64,000 nt of DNA from Piper betle (Eukaryota > Streptophyta > Magnoliopsida > Piperales > Piperaceae). The position numbers and the translations under genes are program-made. The stretch covers positions 35,103 through 99,102 of the forward strand of contig JAURVB010013555.1 of NCBI GenBank assembly GCA_033002965.1. The letters are read 5' to 3'. The notes under the pieces were generated by a model. That model was given only the letters and a program-made list of their open reading frames with translations, did not search any database and was not told where the DNA came from. Below, piece after piece: positions 22,517 through 34,975 of this stretch; the stretch's first letter is position 1, and each line of letters begins with the position of its first letter.

Positions 22517-23689
22517 AGGCCTGAAATCCGAGGGGAGAACAGGTTGGTGTTGCTATGGGTGGTGTTGCTGGCCAGACGTGGATCTGCCATGGAAAGTGTA
22601 GACTGGTCGTCACCTGGGGTGGTGCTGGTCGTCACCTTGATGGGGCAGGACATGGTCGCCATGGCTGCTGGTAGGCCACCATTAATGGTGAAATTAAAGT
22701 CCCCATATAGGGTGTAGTCCGAGTTTCATGAGATAGCAGCGGATAAAGATTGGATCTTTGGGGTTTTTCCAATCGGATTAGTGGGGTAGATAGAAGATGG
22801 GGTCTGAAATTGGGTGGAAGGAAAAGAAGACATGCTGGTCGGGTGCTGTTTATGTGGCCGACTAGAGTAGTCGTCATGGGTCTGGTCGGGTGCTGTTTAT
22901 GTGGCTGACTAGGGTAGACGCCATGGGTCATGGGCTGATTATGTGACCGACATGGAGTCACCATGGTCAGGTCGGGGTTGCTGATTGGGTGGCCGGAATG
23001 GGGTCGCCAAGGACTGGTTGAGGGTTGCCATGTGGTGGCCAAGTTGGAGACGCCATGGCAGCAAATGGAGGCCGCCACGTTACTGGTTGGTCGCCATGCA
23101 TGATGAAAATACCGGCTTTCACGGGTTGACTACAATAAAGCTGGGAGCTTTGGGGTCGTTAAATGAATTGTTAAAGTAGAATGGCAACCAGGTAAATATG
23201 GGAGAACTCGATGCGGTTGAGTTAGAATATAAGGTAAATACAAAAGAATTAAGTATGGGACATGTTAATAATTAAATTATCAATTAGATAATGGGGATTT
23301 GGATGGGGATAATTAATAATTAATTATCATTAGAATTGCTGAAAATTTAATAAGAAATGAAGACTAACATGAACTAATTACATCATTTAAAATTGATAGT
23401 ATATTAGTCATGTAAGTTGCATGTAGGTTCATGCAAAATAAAATTATACTAATGTATAATTTTATGCCCTCATTCAGATTAGGGTTCACAGGTCACAGTC
23501 AGACGAAATCACAAGTCAGGTACGTATAATAGGTAGAACATCGTATTTTCCTTGTTGGTAGCCTTGGTCGGCCTGAGCCCAGATTCGACCACCATGCACC
23601 GAGTGCAACCGGGGTCAAAGAATTGACTCAGTCCGACACTGGGTCGTATTATGTGCGTAAAGTTTGTAATGCATTAACATTGTTTTGGA

Positions 23690-24165
23690 GTAGTGATAGC
23701 CGCCCCATAAAAAGGCTACGGCCGGGGTGAGCAAGGCACAACGATTCCTCCATCGCACTGGAGTGCAATGATAGCCTCCCCATAAAAAGGCTACGGCCGG
23801 GGTGTGTGAGGCACTGGCACTAGAGTTGGCAGTGAGAGCTTCCCCACAAACGGGGCATAGCAATCACCTGAGTGCAGTGATAGCCTCCCCATAAAAAGGC
23901 TACAGCCGGGGTGTGCAAGGCACTGGCACTGGAGTACAGTGATAGCCTCCCCATAAAAAGGCTACGGCCGGGGTGTGCGAGGCACTGACATTAGAATTGG
24001 TAGTGAGAGCTTCCCCACAAACGGGGCGTAGCAATCACCTGAGTGCAGTGATAACTTCCCCACAAAAAGGCTACGGCCGGGGTGTGCGAGGCATTGGCAC
24101 TGGAGACGGTAGTGGTAGCCTCCCCACAAAAGGGCTACGGCCAGGGTGTGCGGATCACAGCGGAT
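23690..24165 (+). repeat. Hairpin minisatellite in family B LTR, 8 units
   Basis: About eight units of 55-70 bp, each with GATAGCCTCCCCATAAAAAG followed by GCTACGGCCGGGGTGTG (six units), or a variant AGAGCTTCCCCACAAACGGG (two units). In each main unit TAGCC pairs with GGCTA across a C/A-rich loop. Units are separated by AGGCACTGGCACTGG-like spacers. The inverted family B copy has about 12 units. Confidence 0.85.
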
Positions 24166-24546
24166 ACCTCCTCCGCATTGTTTTGGAGTATAGCGGAATC
24201 GCTCCACCACATATTAAAATAAACATAAGGAAATAGTGGAATGTACTTGATTTGTTTTATCTATTATACTACATAGCATTGTAATCACTAACGCGGAATT
24301 GCCTCCGCAGGTGTGCAGATACGAAATTAGTTGATTGACAACCAGGGCATGGAGCAAAATAAATATGAGGACTCCTTTTTTATTTATTTGAGAAATAATT
24401 GTGGCTACTAGAAAACGGTCTAAGATTGTGGGATCTTTATATATATTTTTGTTAAAGAAAATGTTAGATATATTTGCTTAATTGTGAGTAAAACCTGGCT
24501 AGCTAGGCCCACAATGTTTTGACAAATGGCGGGTCGTTACATTTCA

Positions 24547-25014
24547 AGTCCACATCCACATTTAATATTAACTATTAATATTCTAGTCATTAGATTTTAC
24601 ATTTACTAAAAAGATTCTTGACCATATTAAAATTAGACTTAATTTCCAATATCTCCAAGTCCTATGAGTTGTTTGTGTAGCCCAGTCCCACAGGAGCCTC
24701 TTGAAAGATAAGGCTGGCCACTATTTGATATACACCAGGACGATAAAATATTGATTAACAAGAATTGATCATCAACTATGCCAACTTATACTTTATATAT
24801 ATAGGAGTTTGATGTTTTAACAGATAACTTGTGATGAGAGCTTCTTGGCACTTGCCTTTGTTCCAAGCAAACTCATTGAGATGAATATGTGAATGGTTCC
24901 GGACAAGGAAGGGACCCAACACCGGAGCTGCACCACATGCTAGAGGAACAACCTTGACCTGCTCTTCTCAAATTATAGCCAACCATACATATATATCTCA
25001 ATGTGATGATATAT
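24547..25014. other. Unassigned DNA upstream of gypsy pol remnant
   Basis: No intact gene. It is probably decayed LTR-element DNA; the part next to 25015 is likely upstream integrase sequence of the same remnant, but I cannot recognise motifs in it. Confidence 0.3.
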
Positions 25015-25243
25015 AGACATGTTTTGCCTGTACCTATGTTAAAGAAATACATTCCAGACAAATTCCATATCGTGAGCTTGAAGAAGATATGTCTTATGTT
25101 AAAAATAATAGCTAGAAAGGAGAAAATATTACTCTCCAAACCTATTCCAATGGTGAAATTCTACGGCGAAATCACAACTTTGATGATGTTGCACGGGAGG
25201 TAGAAACTGCAATGTAGTCCAAGTATCCTGAATTTCTTTCATA
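25015..25243 (+). pseudogene. Chromovirus-type integrase C-terminal remnant
   Basis: The open frame (HVLPVPMLKKYIPDKFHIVS, then KEKILLSKPIPMVKF) and, after a frameshift, SKYPEFLS match the order of the C-terminal integrase region of plant Ty3/gypsy chromoviruses, which normally ends in a YPEL/YPEF-type motif. A degraded GGGACGAAATTTTTTAAAGGG at 25332-25352 corresponds to the usual pol-end leader and polypurine tract. Only this tail of pol survives; the rest is missing or unrecognisable. Confidence 0.7.
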
Positions 25244-25917
25244 GTTACAGCAAATTTCCGGATGAAATTCCGTTAAGAGAGAGAGATTGCTGTAATCAAT
25301 TTCCTTAATTATTTTAGGGATACAGAATTTTGGGACGAAATTTTTTAAAGGGTTTATTATATATATTATTAACATCATAACTATTTTTCAATTATGTAGT
25401 CCTCATGTTAGCAGAATTAATTCTTTTGTCCGATGGTCAATAATTTGTTTATGGTATATCAGAGTTATTTAGAGAGGGTTTGAATGTGCTAGACTTTCAA
25501 AATTTATATCGACAACTAATTAAGTAGTTTGTTAAAGATATTGGAGAATGATTTAAAATCAATTGTTAGAGATTGGATTACATAATTATCCAGTGGTACC
25601 AAATAAGTTAGTTGTCGGGTAGTATACTGCAAGAAATAAGGCTAGTACCAGTCATAATTTGCCATATAAATATGTATTTGATGCTGTAACAAAAAGCTCG
25701 ATGGCAGGTTAATTTATCTTTAGCGAGAAATTTTTTGATGGATCTATTTTTTAAAGAAACATTACAGTCAAAATGACTAGGTGGTAGGCTAAAAAATTAA
25801 TCAAAACAAGGATTCATTTTAGAAGATGCTGGCGAGCTTGCCTCCTCCGTCAACGTGTTCCTCTTGATAACTTGTAGATTGAGACAATATTTTTATAGTT
25901 TTCAAGCATTATGTTTA
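25244..25917 (+). other. Possible LTR start after the pol remnant
   Basis: AT-rich sequence following the degraded polypurine tract at 25340-25352, so it may be the beginning of that element's 3' LTR, cut by the Athila insertion at 25918. No gene seen. Confidence 0.3.
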
Positions 25918-27661
25918 TGCCCTAGCACTACTTTTCTGATTGATTTTATTAGAAAAACGAGAATTTTTAAAAAATGAAAAATATCGGAATTATTGCCAAC
26001 TTCGGATTTGATTCTAAGTAAAAAATTTTCTTTTGAGTGGAGTTGGTAAAAACTCATTCACACTTGCAAGTGGAAGCTAGTATGCCTTCAAGGATAGACT
26101 ACTTTTTGACATATCCTACTATGAATCGTTCTATACATGGTTAGTTGACACATCTTTGCAATTCTCTGCACATCCCCGAGAATGTCTTTGATCATGAAGA
26201 CATGCCTGCAATTTTGCAAACACTACACCTACTCCCAACCAATGAATAGACCACCTAATCATCCAAGCCTATAATTATAAGCCGTTTCATGGACACCTTA
26301 AAGAACAAGAAGAAACACACTCACCTAATGCAAATATATAAGGGAAAATATCTCATGTACAATAGTTGAGAAGGAAGCTACAAGGAAGTTGCTACGATCT
26401 AGTTCTACATGACATTTCACTCAGACAATTGGAGTTTTAGAAAATAATTTTACCAACTCCATCAGCGATTAAGGAAATAGTGGGGGAACAAGGGAATAAG
26501 TCTAGATCACACCATATGAAGACTGATGACTGGATCAACGAGGACCACACTAATCTTGAGATAGGAAGTTACAAGGAAGTTGCTAAGAGACCTCTTGCCT
26601 CCGCTCATTATATGTATCTCCATTCACTCAAGGATCAAGAGGATGATCTTCTACCCTTTCTTTAAGAACACTTTCTTCTTTTGCTATTTTAATTTCAGAG
26701 TGCCACACGTTGCCAACCAGACTAGAGAATTGAAGATTGAAAGAATAAGCTATGAAAGCCACTTCACAAGGATGAGAACAATGCTAAAGAGAAGTTCATG
26801 CTATGGCCGCATTGACATAGATTTGGATAAATCATTCCCTTCTCATTCTGGTGTGTTATTTTCTTTGCTGGATTATATGACATACTATAACTCTTTCATG
26901 GGGTAATCCATAGTGATCTAGGATGCAAAATGGAACCTAGTTAATATGTAATATATCTTCATTTTATCTTGTTACGCTGGGTGTGTGTACTTGATTATTT
27001 CATAAATGTTCATAATGGTTAAAGAGAGTAGCTAACCCTTGGTTGATTAATAGATTTGATCGAATGATAGAAATGGTAGGTCGATGACGTCTTTGAATGA
27101 AGTAATTTATGATTCTAATTGTAAGATTATATTAGAGTCATAAATATCCTTATTGAGGAGTTTCTTTTAATGTATCAACTTGGTTTAGTTTACACAGGAA
27201 TATGGAATGAGGTTAAGGTGGTAAATTGTAATACGTAGTGAAAGTCCTTTATAATTAAACTTGTTTCCTCATATATCAACTCCAATCATGTGTAACTTGA
27301 TAAACATTACAAGCTCTGTTACCTATTAACTAAGTGGAATTTTACATCCGAGGTCCATTTTTATTAAGTAATAGAATCTTTGTAAACATTGGCTATTATT
27401 TTATATTTCTATGCTCTTGCATTAATTTATGAATTAACTAAGTTGCACTAGTTTCATGTCCTCACTTGTTTTGGATAGACTAGAGTAGATTCATAGTAGC
27501 TCATCATTACATTTTGCGCACTCCCTAAAATTATCTTACTAATTATAATAAATCTTAATATGAACAGTTGTGCGAATACATTAAAGTTCCATGGGAACGA
27601 TCTCACTCATCACTCTATTACTTGTACGATTCGTGCACTTGCATGATTCATAAAATTAGCA
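25918..27661 (+). repeat. Athila 5' LTR
   Basis: Similarity to the 3' LTR begins at TGCCCTAGCAC (25918 and 50323) and continues, for example, at AGAAACACACTCACCTA (26307 and 53030) and TTTTACCAACTCCA (26447 and 53168). The end CA at 27660-27661 lies eight bases before the primer site. Length about 1744 bp. A 61-codon frame at 26480 is not conserved in the 3' LTR. Confidence 0.8.
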
Positions 27662-27669
27662 TAAGTTTT

Positions 27670-27687
27670 TGGCATCGTTACCGGGAA
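27670..27687 (+). other. Athila primer binding site (Asp-tRNA type)
   Basis: TGGCATCGTTACCGGGAA differs at three or so positions from the TGGCGCCGTTGCCGGGGA used by Athila and Tat elements. The differences are mostly C-to-T or G-to-A changes expected of an old methylated copy. Confidence 0.85.
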
Positions 27688-27849
27688 TATGTTTGTTTTT
27701 TATCTTTGTTGATAGTTCTATTTTAGAAGACCTACTTAGTTCTATTATTTTCAGGTAGTATATGCAAAGGAGCCAAATAGAAGGACTATTACCTTTTGAC
27801 CTCAAGATAGAAAGGACTTGTCTAAGGATAAGAAGAGAATAGAAATAAG

Positions 27850-29360
27850 CCATGGCTCAGAATTATAACTAGCAAAATTTTGGGAATCCGAACATTGGAG
27901 AATTTTAGCACTCTGAAACCATAGATTCTTGCAAATCAAAACCTTAGATGTTTCAAATACTGCAATCAAAGTAAGTCTATTTCCATTTTCTTTAAATGTA
28001 GCAACATGTTGTGGTTTGATTCACTAACACCAAACTCAAGCACTACTTGGGAGGAGATAGCAAGAAAATTCTGATTGAAGTATTTTTCCACCTTCTAGGA
28101 TAGTATAGTTCACAAATGAGATTACTTAATTTGTCCAAATTTAGAATAAATTATTATATGATACATGGGAGACGTTTAAGGTATTTCTGAGGAAGTGCCC
28201 CTATCATGGAAATCAACCTTGGGTTCAAATTCAGACTTTACAATGGGTTGATGTGCCAAACGAAATTCATAGTGGATGATGCCACATCATGACAAAAACT
28301 TATAATGAAGCCTATGAGTTGATAGAGAAACTAGCTTCCAAGCACCATGAGATGATGTATGATAGGACAACAATGAAAAATGTTCCATAAATAATACAAA
28401 TGGATGCTCTTAGTACCTTATTAGTACAGATGGCTGCATAAGCAAGAAGATACAGAATTTGGAGAACAAGACTCAGGCCAATGCACAAGTAGCCCAAGCT
28501 CTGTCCTGTGATTTATGTAGAAATAATCATCCATGGGAACAATGTCCCTTGCAAACAAAGACAACCAGCTTCATAGGCCATTATAACAAGAATCAAAACA
28601 ACCCCTACTTCAACACTTATAATCTAGGTTGGAGGAACCATCCAAACTTTGGAGGGGGAGGAAAAAACTAGTGGACAAACCTCAAACCTCAAGCTCAAGC
28701 ATAAACACCACTAGGATTCCAAGCCCTAAAACAAAATAAAATGCAATAACATGTTGACAAGAAGTTGTGAATGGAAGAAATGTGTATGTAGTTTATGTAA
28801 ACTCAACAATGGTAGATGCAAATTCAGCAAGCCTTTAGTAGGAACTTGGAGAACCAGTTGGGATAGTTGACAAGCACTTTGATCAACTGCAACCTGGAAG
28901 GCTCCCTAGTGACACACAAGTGCCCAGAATGGAAGAGGGTAAAGAATGCAAGGTAATCGAGTTAAGAAGTAGAAAGGAACTATTTCATCTCTACAAGAAC
29001 AAAAAGCCAGATACAATTGGAAAATAGGAAGCCCAGACATGGAAGAAAAAAATAAAGAATGATAGGTAGAATTACAGAAACCAATTCCTCAACTTGAACA
29101 AACGAAATATGTTCCAAAGCTCCATTATCCATAGATGCAACAGAGGGGCAAGATAAAATAAAAAATCATTTTCAAAAGTTGACAATCAACATCCCATTTG
29201 CCTAGGAATTTGAGCATATGCCCAGCTATGCCAAGTCATGAACCATATCTTGTAAAAGAAAAAGAAGCCGAGTTTCAAATAGTGTCACTAAATGAAGAAT
29301 GTAGTACAGTGTTGCAAAGGAAATTATCCTCAAAGTTAAACGATCCAGGCAGATTCATCA
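27850..29360 (+). pseudogene. Athila gag, broken
   Basis: Translated pieces include WFDSLTPNSSTTWEEIARKF (near 28020), DTWERFKVFLRKCP (near 28165), NEAYELIEKLASKHHEMM (near 28300) and a zinc knuckle of form CX2CX3HX4C at 28507-28545, followed by FNTYNLGWRNHPNFGGG. This order is the standard Athila gag: capsid, then nucleocapsid, then the NPY...WRNHPNF signature. Stops and frameshifts occur throughout; the longest open piece around the knuckle is 70 codons. Confidence 0.85.
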
Positions 29361-29369
29361 TTTCTTACT

Positions 29370-30836
29370 CCAATGGGTTAAATTTTTCATGAAAAACCCT
29401 TTGTGATTTGGGCACTAGCATTAATTTGATGTCACTTTCCATTTGCAAAAAATTAGGGTTAGGAGAAGTAACCACTACTGCAATGTTAAAGTTAGCTGAT
29501 TGATCTTATATCTTTCTCAGGGAAGAAATTGAAAACAACTTGGTAAAAGTTGAACAAGTCCATCTTCCTAGCAGACTGTGACAATAGACATGAAGGAAGA
29601 TAAGGATGTTTTACTCATCATAAGACACCATTCTTGACGATAGGAAGAACTTTGATTGATGTGGTAGCCAAGGAACTGATTATCAGAGACAACAATGAAC
29701 AAGTGTTGTTCAACATATTCGAGGGCATGGAATAGCCAGATGCAACTAATGACTGTTTTGTAATCATTGTCATCCACAAACAGTCACAGAAGTCTAGGAA
29801 AGAACCAAAGTTTTCGACCCCCTAAAGCACTTATTGACTTGAAAGACATAGAAGAGGAAGATGAAGAGCTAGCTGAATTCATGACTTGGTAAGACAACCA
29901 ACAAAGCAGTAGTGAAAAGTCCGAGCAATTGGAGCCCTTGCTTATAAAAAATTTGGAACCAAAGGAAAACATTCCATCAATTGTCAAGCCTCCTAAGCCG
30001 AAGTTGAAGCCTTTGCCAAAACTCCTTACGTATGAATTTCTTGAAAAATTTAATACTCTTCCTATGATTATTTTTACATTACTCACATCTTTGCAGGAAG
30101 AAAAGTTGCTGAGAATCCAAAGAAATCACAAGCTATTTATTGGATAGACAATTATTGACATTCGAGGCATTAGCCCAAATGTTTCCATGTAAAAGATTCT
30201 GCTAAAAAAAGGACGCAAACCAACTATTGAACAACAGAGACACCTCAATCTTATAATGAAGGTGGTATTAAAGGAATAAATACTCAAATGGTTGGATGAT
30301 GGAATTATCTACCAAATTGTTGATAGTTCATGGGTGAGTCTTGTCTAATGTGTTCCAAAGAAGGAACGGATAACTATTGTGCCCAATTAGAACAATCAGG
30401 TTACCCCTTCTAGAATAGTTGCAAGTTAGAGTGTGCATGTGGACTACAGGAAGCTGAACAAAACCACCATAAAAGACCATTTTCCTTTACAATTTATTGA
30501 TCTGATGATGGATAAATTGGTCAAAAAGAATACTATTATTTCTTAGATGATTATTCTTGATACAATTAAGTAGGAATCCATCTGAAAGACTAGGAAAAGA
30601 CCACATTCATATGTTCATATAGAACATTTACTTTTAGATGGATGCTCTATAAACTGTGCATTTCCCGAGGAATATTTCTTAAATGCATGATGTCCATCAT
30701 TTCAGATATGATCGAGGATGACATGAAAATCTTTATGGATGACTTCTCAGTATTTGGAAGTATATTTAATCAGTACTTGAAAACTCTTGACAAGGTTTTA
30801 TAGAGGTGTGAAGTTCCAACTTTTTTAGATTGAGAA
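29370..30836 (+). pseudogene. Athila protease and RT N-terminal half, broken
   Basis: Protease: CDLGTSINLMSLSICKKLGL near 29400, with the catalytic D-x-G triplet preserved as DLG. Then KLKPLPKLLTYEFLEKFNTL (30001 onward) and the linker before RT. RT: VHVDYRKLN near 30433, DHFPLQFIDLMMDK near 30477, and the catalytic FMDD at 30732-30743 followed by FSVFG. The sequence stops at 30836 a few residues after FMDD, where the family A LTR fragment begins. The rest of RT, RNase H and most of integrase are absent. Multiple stops (TAG/TAA) are present. Confidence 0.85.
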
Positions 30837-30837
30837 A

Positions 30838-32764
30838 AACCGTCGGAAAGTTGTCGGAAAACCACGAAAGCCGCCGAAAAACTGCTGGAACTTGCCGAAA
30901 AACTGGATTTGCTGGAATTCACAGGATCTTCTGAGGAGTTCATCCAGTCGAATCCGATCGAACTTTAGACACCGACGAGAGCCAAATTCAAGCCCCGAGA
31001 CACGCAACAAACCGTAGCCGTTCCGATTGCTGATGACGTGAGGTATAATTACCTCCGATTTAATTATTTAAAATTGTTGATGATTGTTAACATAGCATGC
31101 TAGAATTGAGTGGTTATCATGATGAATGCCAGACTATGAATGAAGTAAAGATGTGCATGATGTGATTTACAGGGAATGAAGGTTAAGTGATCTAATGAAG
31201 TAAAGTAAATTTGAGCATGATAATCCAGTACAACGTAACTAGGAAATATAATAAAATTGGTGTTAATAGGATAAGTTGGAATTACTTTCACATTTATAAT
31301 TGTTGATTGTTATCGTTGATGTTTGTATTGTGAGCGTGTTTGATCATGACGAGTTTGATTCATCATTTAGTTAGCGGGCGTTCGTATTTAGTTTTAATGT
31401 GTAGGTACGAAGTAGGAGCTCTCCATCTAGACGCAATGACACTCTTGGAGCTTCTACCAGGTCTGTTTAGGATTCGTCTCTACTTTACTCTACTTTATTG
31501 TATGTTTTTTTTAATGCTTGCAGGACGGGTTAAGTGGCATTTTATTGGATCCCACTTAACTCGGGCCATTTAGCTAAACGGTTTTCCAGATTAATAACCC
31601 CTTGAGGATGAGATCCTGCGGGGATGATTTCGATAACAAGATCCACCACAACTTGCCTTTGGGCCTATTATATAAATCTCTTCCCATGCCTATATATATA
31701 TAATTTTATCGAGTTTTCAGTGAGACGAGATATGGAGAAACCGACTGCAAGTACCATGAGCGGATGTCGTGACAGTCAAAGCGGGCTCTGGATTAGTGTA
31801 GTGGACTATTCCATTCCTGTGGGATCCTTACAACTCCGCATTTGAGTTCCTCACACCTGGAGAATGTGGAGGTTTACGGGTACTATTTAGTACAACACAT
31901 GTCCAAACTTGTGGTTTAAAGGGTACTAAAGGCGACTGCCTGAGAGTACTCGGCCTTTGTGGTCAAGGCCAGGAGAAATATGGAGGTAAGGAGAGGGCTT
32001 AGGATTCAAGACCAGAAAATGATGTAAGAAAATGCCAAGAGTGGTATCACAGCAGTAAATCAATCAGTTCGGGGCACTACCGAGTCTACAGCCCAGTGGC
32101 TCCTCTCCCTTCAGAGTGTTCACGAGGAGTATATGATGTTTTCTTTCATATGAGAGTTTACTCTCATAGCTAGCTTGTTATAATTATTTTTCTTTCCAGA
32201 CTAGTAACACTTGTTACTAACGTGTTTTTATACTATATGTAGGTAATGATCACGAGTTGGATGCACCAACCAAGACGGAGGAGCACTGATGTTGCTTGCA
32301 CACATGTCAGTCGATAGAGTGGTTAATATTTTGTTATGATGTTATTATATTAATGTGAAGTAATTAAATGCTAAAATATGAGGACATGATGAGATGAAAT
32401 ACTAAGACATGATGCCAAAGTGCAACGTAATGGGCTAAGTCATTTCTTTAAAATGGGTACCCCGAAAGTTAAAGATCTCTAGTCCATTCCCACTTATAAA
32501 CAGGATCTTCTCCAGTAGGTATTAAATGTGGGACTAAGTTGAGGGATTTCACAGATCGTAATTGTATTGGTGTGTAATTTAGGTTGCATGTCATCTATGT
32601 AGTATCATGTTAGGATTTCGTGCATTCATCCATGTATGACAAATCATATCTTCATCTTAAGACGCCGAGGTTAGATCCGCACTGGGTTCGGGTTAGCTGA
32701 CCTATTTGGGGCCTGTAACATGCTGGTTTGGTTCACGAGCATGAATCGGATTTAGGGTGTTACA
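30838..32764 (+). mobile_element. Family A LTR, 5'-truncated
   Basis: Begins inside the CCGGAAAACC-type part of the family A LTR (equivalent to about position 5640 of the complete element) and ends TTAGGGTGTTACA. It keeps the GAGGTATAATTACCTC inverted repeat (near 31039), the conserved block (31366-31475), the stem, the TATA-like box and the 3' hairpins (32.15 kb). The missing 5' part and the missing Athila pol lie at the same junction, so one deletion removed both. Confidence 0.8.
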
Positions 32765-34284
32765 TTTTCAGTTGGGTCAATTTCATAACACGCGTATCGA
32801 GCTAAGGTACGTCTTGTGTTATGAACTATGAGAGTTATGTATGCCAAAATATATGATGATAACGTAAGTACGACAGCAATAGAACAAGTTATCAGAATAG
32901 ATGAGAGTATGCAAAATTTTTCTTTGTTTATTTTAATTAGATGGTAGAATTCTTTTTAAGCCAAATAACGCATGAGGATGCGTTATAGGTAGTTTGGGTG
33001 GGTTATTAGTTATAGAGCATGTCATTATAATATTGTGTGTATTATGTTTTATGGGATTTTCTCCTATTTTTCTGGATTTTTTAGAATTATTACGAGTTAG
33101 TATTATTTTTCTAGAGTTAGAGTCAACTCGAGTTTTAATTATGAGACGACCATTCATTTTTCTCACCAACCACTTATTTTCTTCCCCCATAAAATCTATT
33201 TATTCCCCACCTCCAACACTATCACCATCCAGCCACCACCATCCTCCTCCCCCAACTTCCTTCTTCTTTTGCTCCCTTCCCTCTTCCCCATGATCCTCAC
33301 TCGAGCCGGCCACAACCTTGTTGCCATTGCCGCATGACTAATGATTAGGTATAGAAATTTAACCCATTTTATTTGATTGTTTTATGGTTTGGTGTGATTG
33401 TAAATAGGTATTGGTTTAAATTTAAATGCACATTAACTGATGATAATAATGAATTAGAGTTTGAATTTAAATACATGTAAATAGATATTGCCTTGTATGG
33501 ATTGATGAGGAGTGTAGCATTCATGCATTATATTAGGCATTAGTATTTAGTCTTGATGTGTAAGTACAGAGTAGAAGCTTGCCACCTAGGCGAGTAAACA
33601 CGATTGGAGCTTCTACCAGGTCCGTTAGGACTCATTTTTTGTTTTACTCTCTATTCTATTGTGTGTTTTATTACTTGCAGGACAAGTTAAATGGCGTTTT
33701 ATCTAATTCAACTTAACCCGGGTAACTTAATCGATCGATCTTCCGAATTAATAATCCACAAGGATGAGATCCCTCGAGTACGTTTTCGAAAACAAAATCT
33801 ACCATAAGTTGCCTTTGGGCTTATTATATAAATCCCTTCCCAGACATATATATAGTTTTATCATGTTTTCATTGAGACAAGATGAAACGACCCGCCATTT
33901 GTCACAACATTGTGGGCCTAGCTGGCAAGGTGTTACTCAAAATTTAAGCAAATATGTCTAACATTTTTGTAAACAAAAACATATATAAAGATCCCACAGT
34001 CTTGGACCGTTTCCCAGTAGCCACACTTATTTCTCAAATAATAAAAAGAAAGGAGTCCTCATATTTATTTTGCTTCATGCTCTGGTTGTCAATCACCTAA
34101 TCTCGTATTTGCACACCTGCGGAGGCAATTCTGCGTTAGTGATTACAACACTAAGTAGTATAATAGATAAAACAAAACAAGTACATTCCACTATTTCCTT
34201 AAGTTTATTTTAATATGCGGTGGAGCGATTCCGCTGTACTCCAAAACAATGCGGAGGAGGTATCCGCTGTGATCCGCACACCCC

Positions 34285-34975
34285 GGCCGTAGCCCTTTTG
34301 TGGGGAGGCTACCACTACCGTCTCCAGTGCCAGTGCCTCACACACCCCAGCCGTAGCCTTTTTGTGGGGTAGCTATCACTGCACTCAGGTGATTGCTACG
34401 CCCCGTTTGTGGGGAAGCTCTCACTACCAATTTTAGTGCCAGTGCCTCGCACACCCCGGCCGTAGCCTTTTTATGGGGAGGCTATCACTGCACTCCGGTG
34501 CCAGTGCCTTGCACACCCCGGCCGTAGCCTTTTTATGGGGAGGCTATCACTGCACTCAGGTGATTGCTATGCCCCATTTGTGGGGAAGCTCTCACTGCCA
34601 ACTCTAGTGCCAGTGCCTCACACACCCCCGGCCGTAGCCTTTTTATGGGGCGGCTATCACTGCACTCCGGTGCCAGTGCCTTGCACACGCCGGCCGTAGC
34701 CTTTTTATGGGGAGGCTATCACTGCACTCAGGTGATTGCTATGCCCCGTTTGTGGGGAAGCTCTCACTGCCAACTCTAGTGCCAATGCCTCACACACCCC
34801 GGCCGTAGACTTTTTATGGTGCAGTTATCACTGCACTCCAGTGCCAGTGCCTTGCACACCCCGGCCATAGCCTTTTTATTGGGAGGCTATCACTGCACTC
34901 CAGTGCGATGGAGGAATCGTTGTGCCTCACTCACCCCGGCCGTAGCCTTTTTATGGGGCGGCTATCACTACTCCA
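34285..34975 (-). repeat. Hairpin minisatellite in family B LTR, about 12 units
   Basis: Units read GGCCGTAGCCTTTTTATGGG then GAGGCTATCACTGCACTC on the plus strand, with a variant GCCCCGTTTGTGGGGAAGCT every third or fourth unit (34401, 34573, 34744). Roughly nine main and three variant units, against six and two in the copy at 23690-24165. The alternation suggests that a longer multi-unit block was duplicated. Confidence 0.85.

Larger units (their letters stand above)
21824..24541 (+). mobile_element. Family B solo LTR with perfect target duplication
   Basis: Starts TGTAAAGATCCGG and ends GGCGGGTCGTTACA. TTTCA flanks it on both sides (21819-21823 and 24542-24546). The termini are inverted copies of a TGTAAYGACCCG-type sequence, unusually long for an LTR. 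A second copy lies inverted at 33883-36728 and a third begins at 63629. Contents in order: (AT)n(AAT)n microsatellite (21839-21895), AT-rich zone, poly-G (22191-22198), a small conserved antisense open frame, a GC-richer zone (22380-23150), and a hairpin minisatellite (23690-24165). No primer site or gag-pol adjoins, so this is a solo LTR. The transcriptional orientation is not known; strand only records similarity to the third copy. Confidence 0.85.

Noticed and set aside
22632..23078. 148-codon minus-strand frame in the family B LTR
   Set aside because: Low-complexity Thr/Pro/His-rich; the counterpart in the inverted copy (35559-35801) is shorter and frame-shifted.
23690..24165. Regularly spaced repeats as a CRISPR array
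   Set aside because: Units are contiguous and degenerate, with no constant spacer length or unique spacers, in a plant retroelement LTR.
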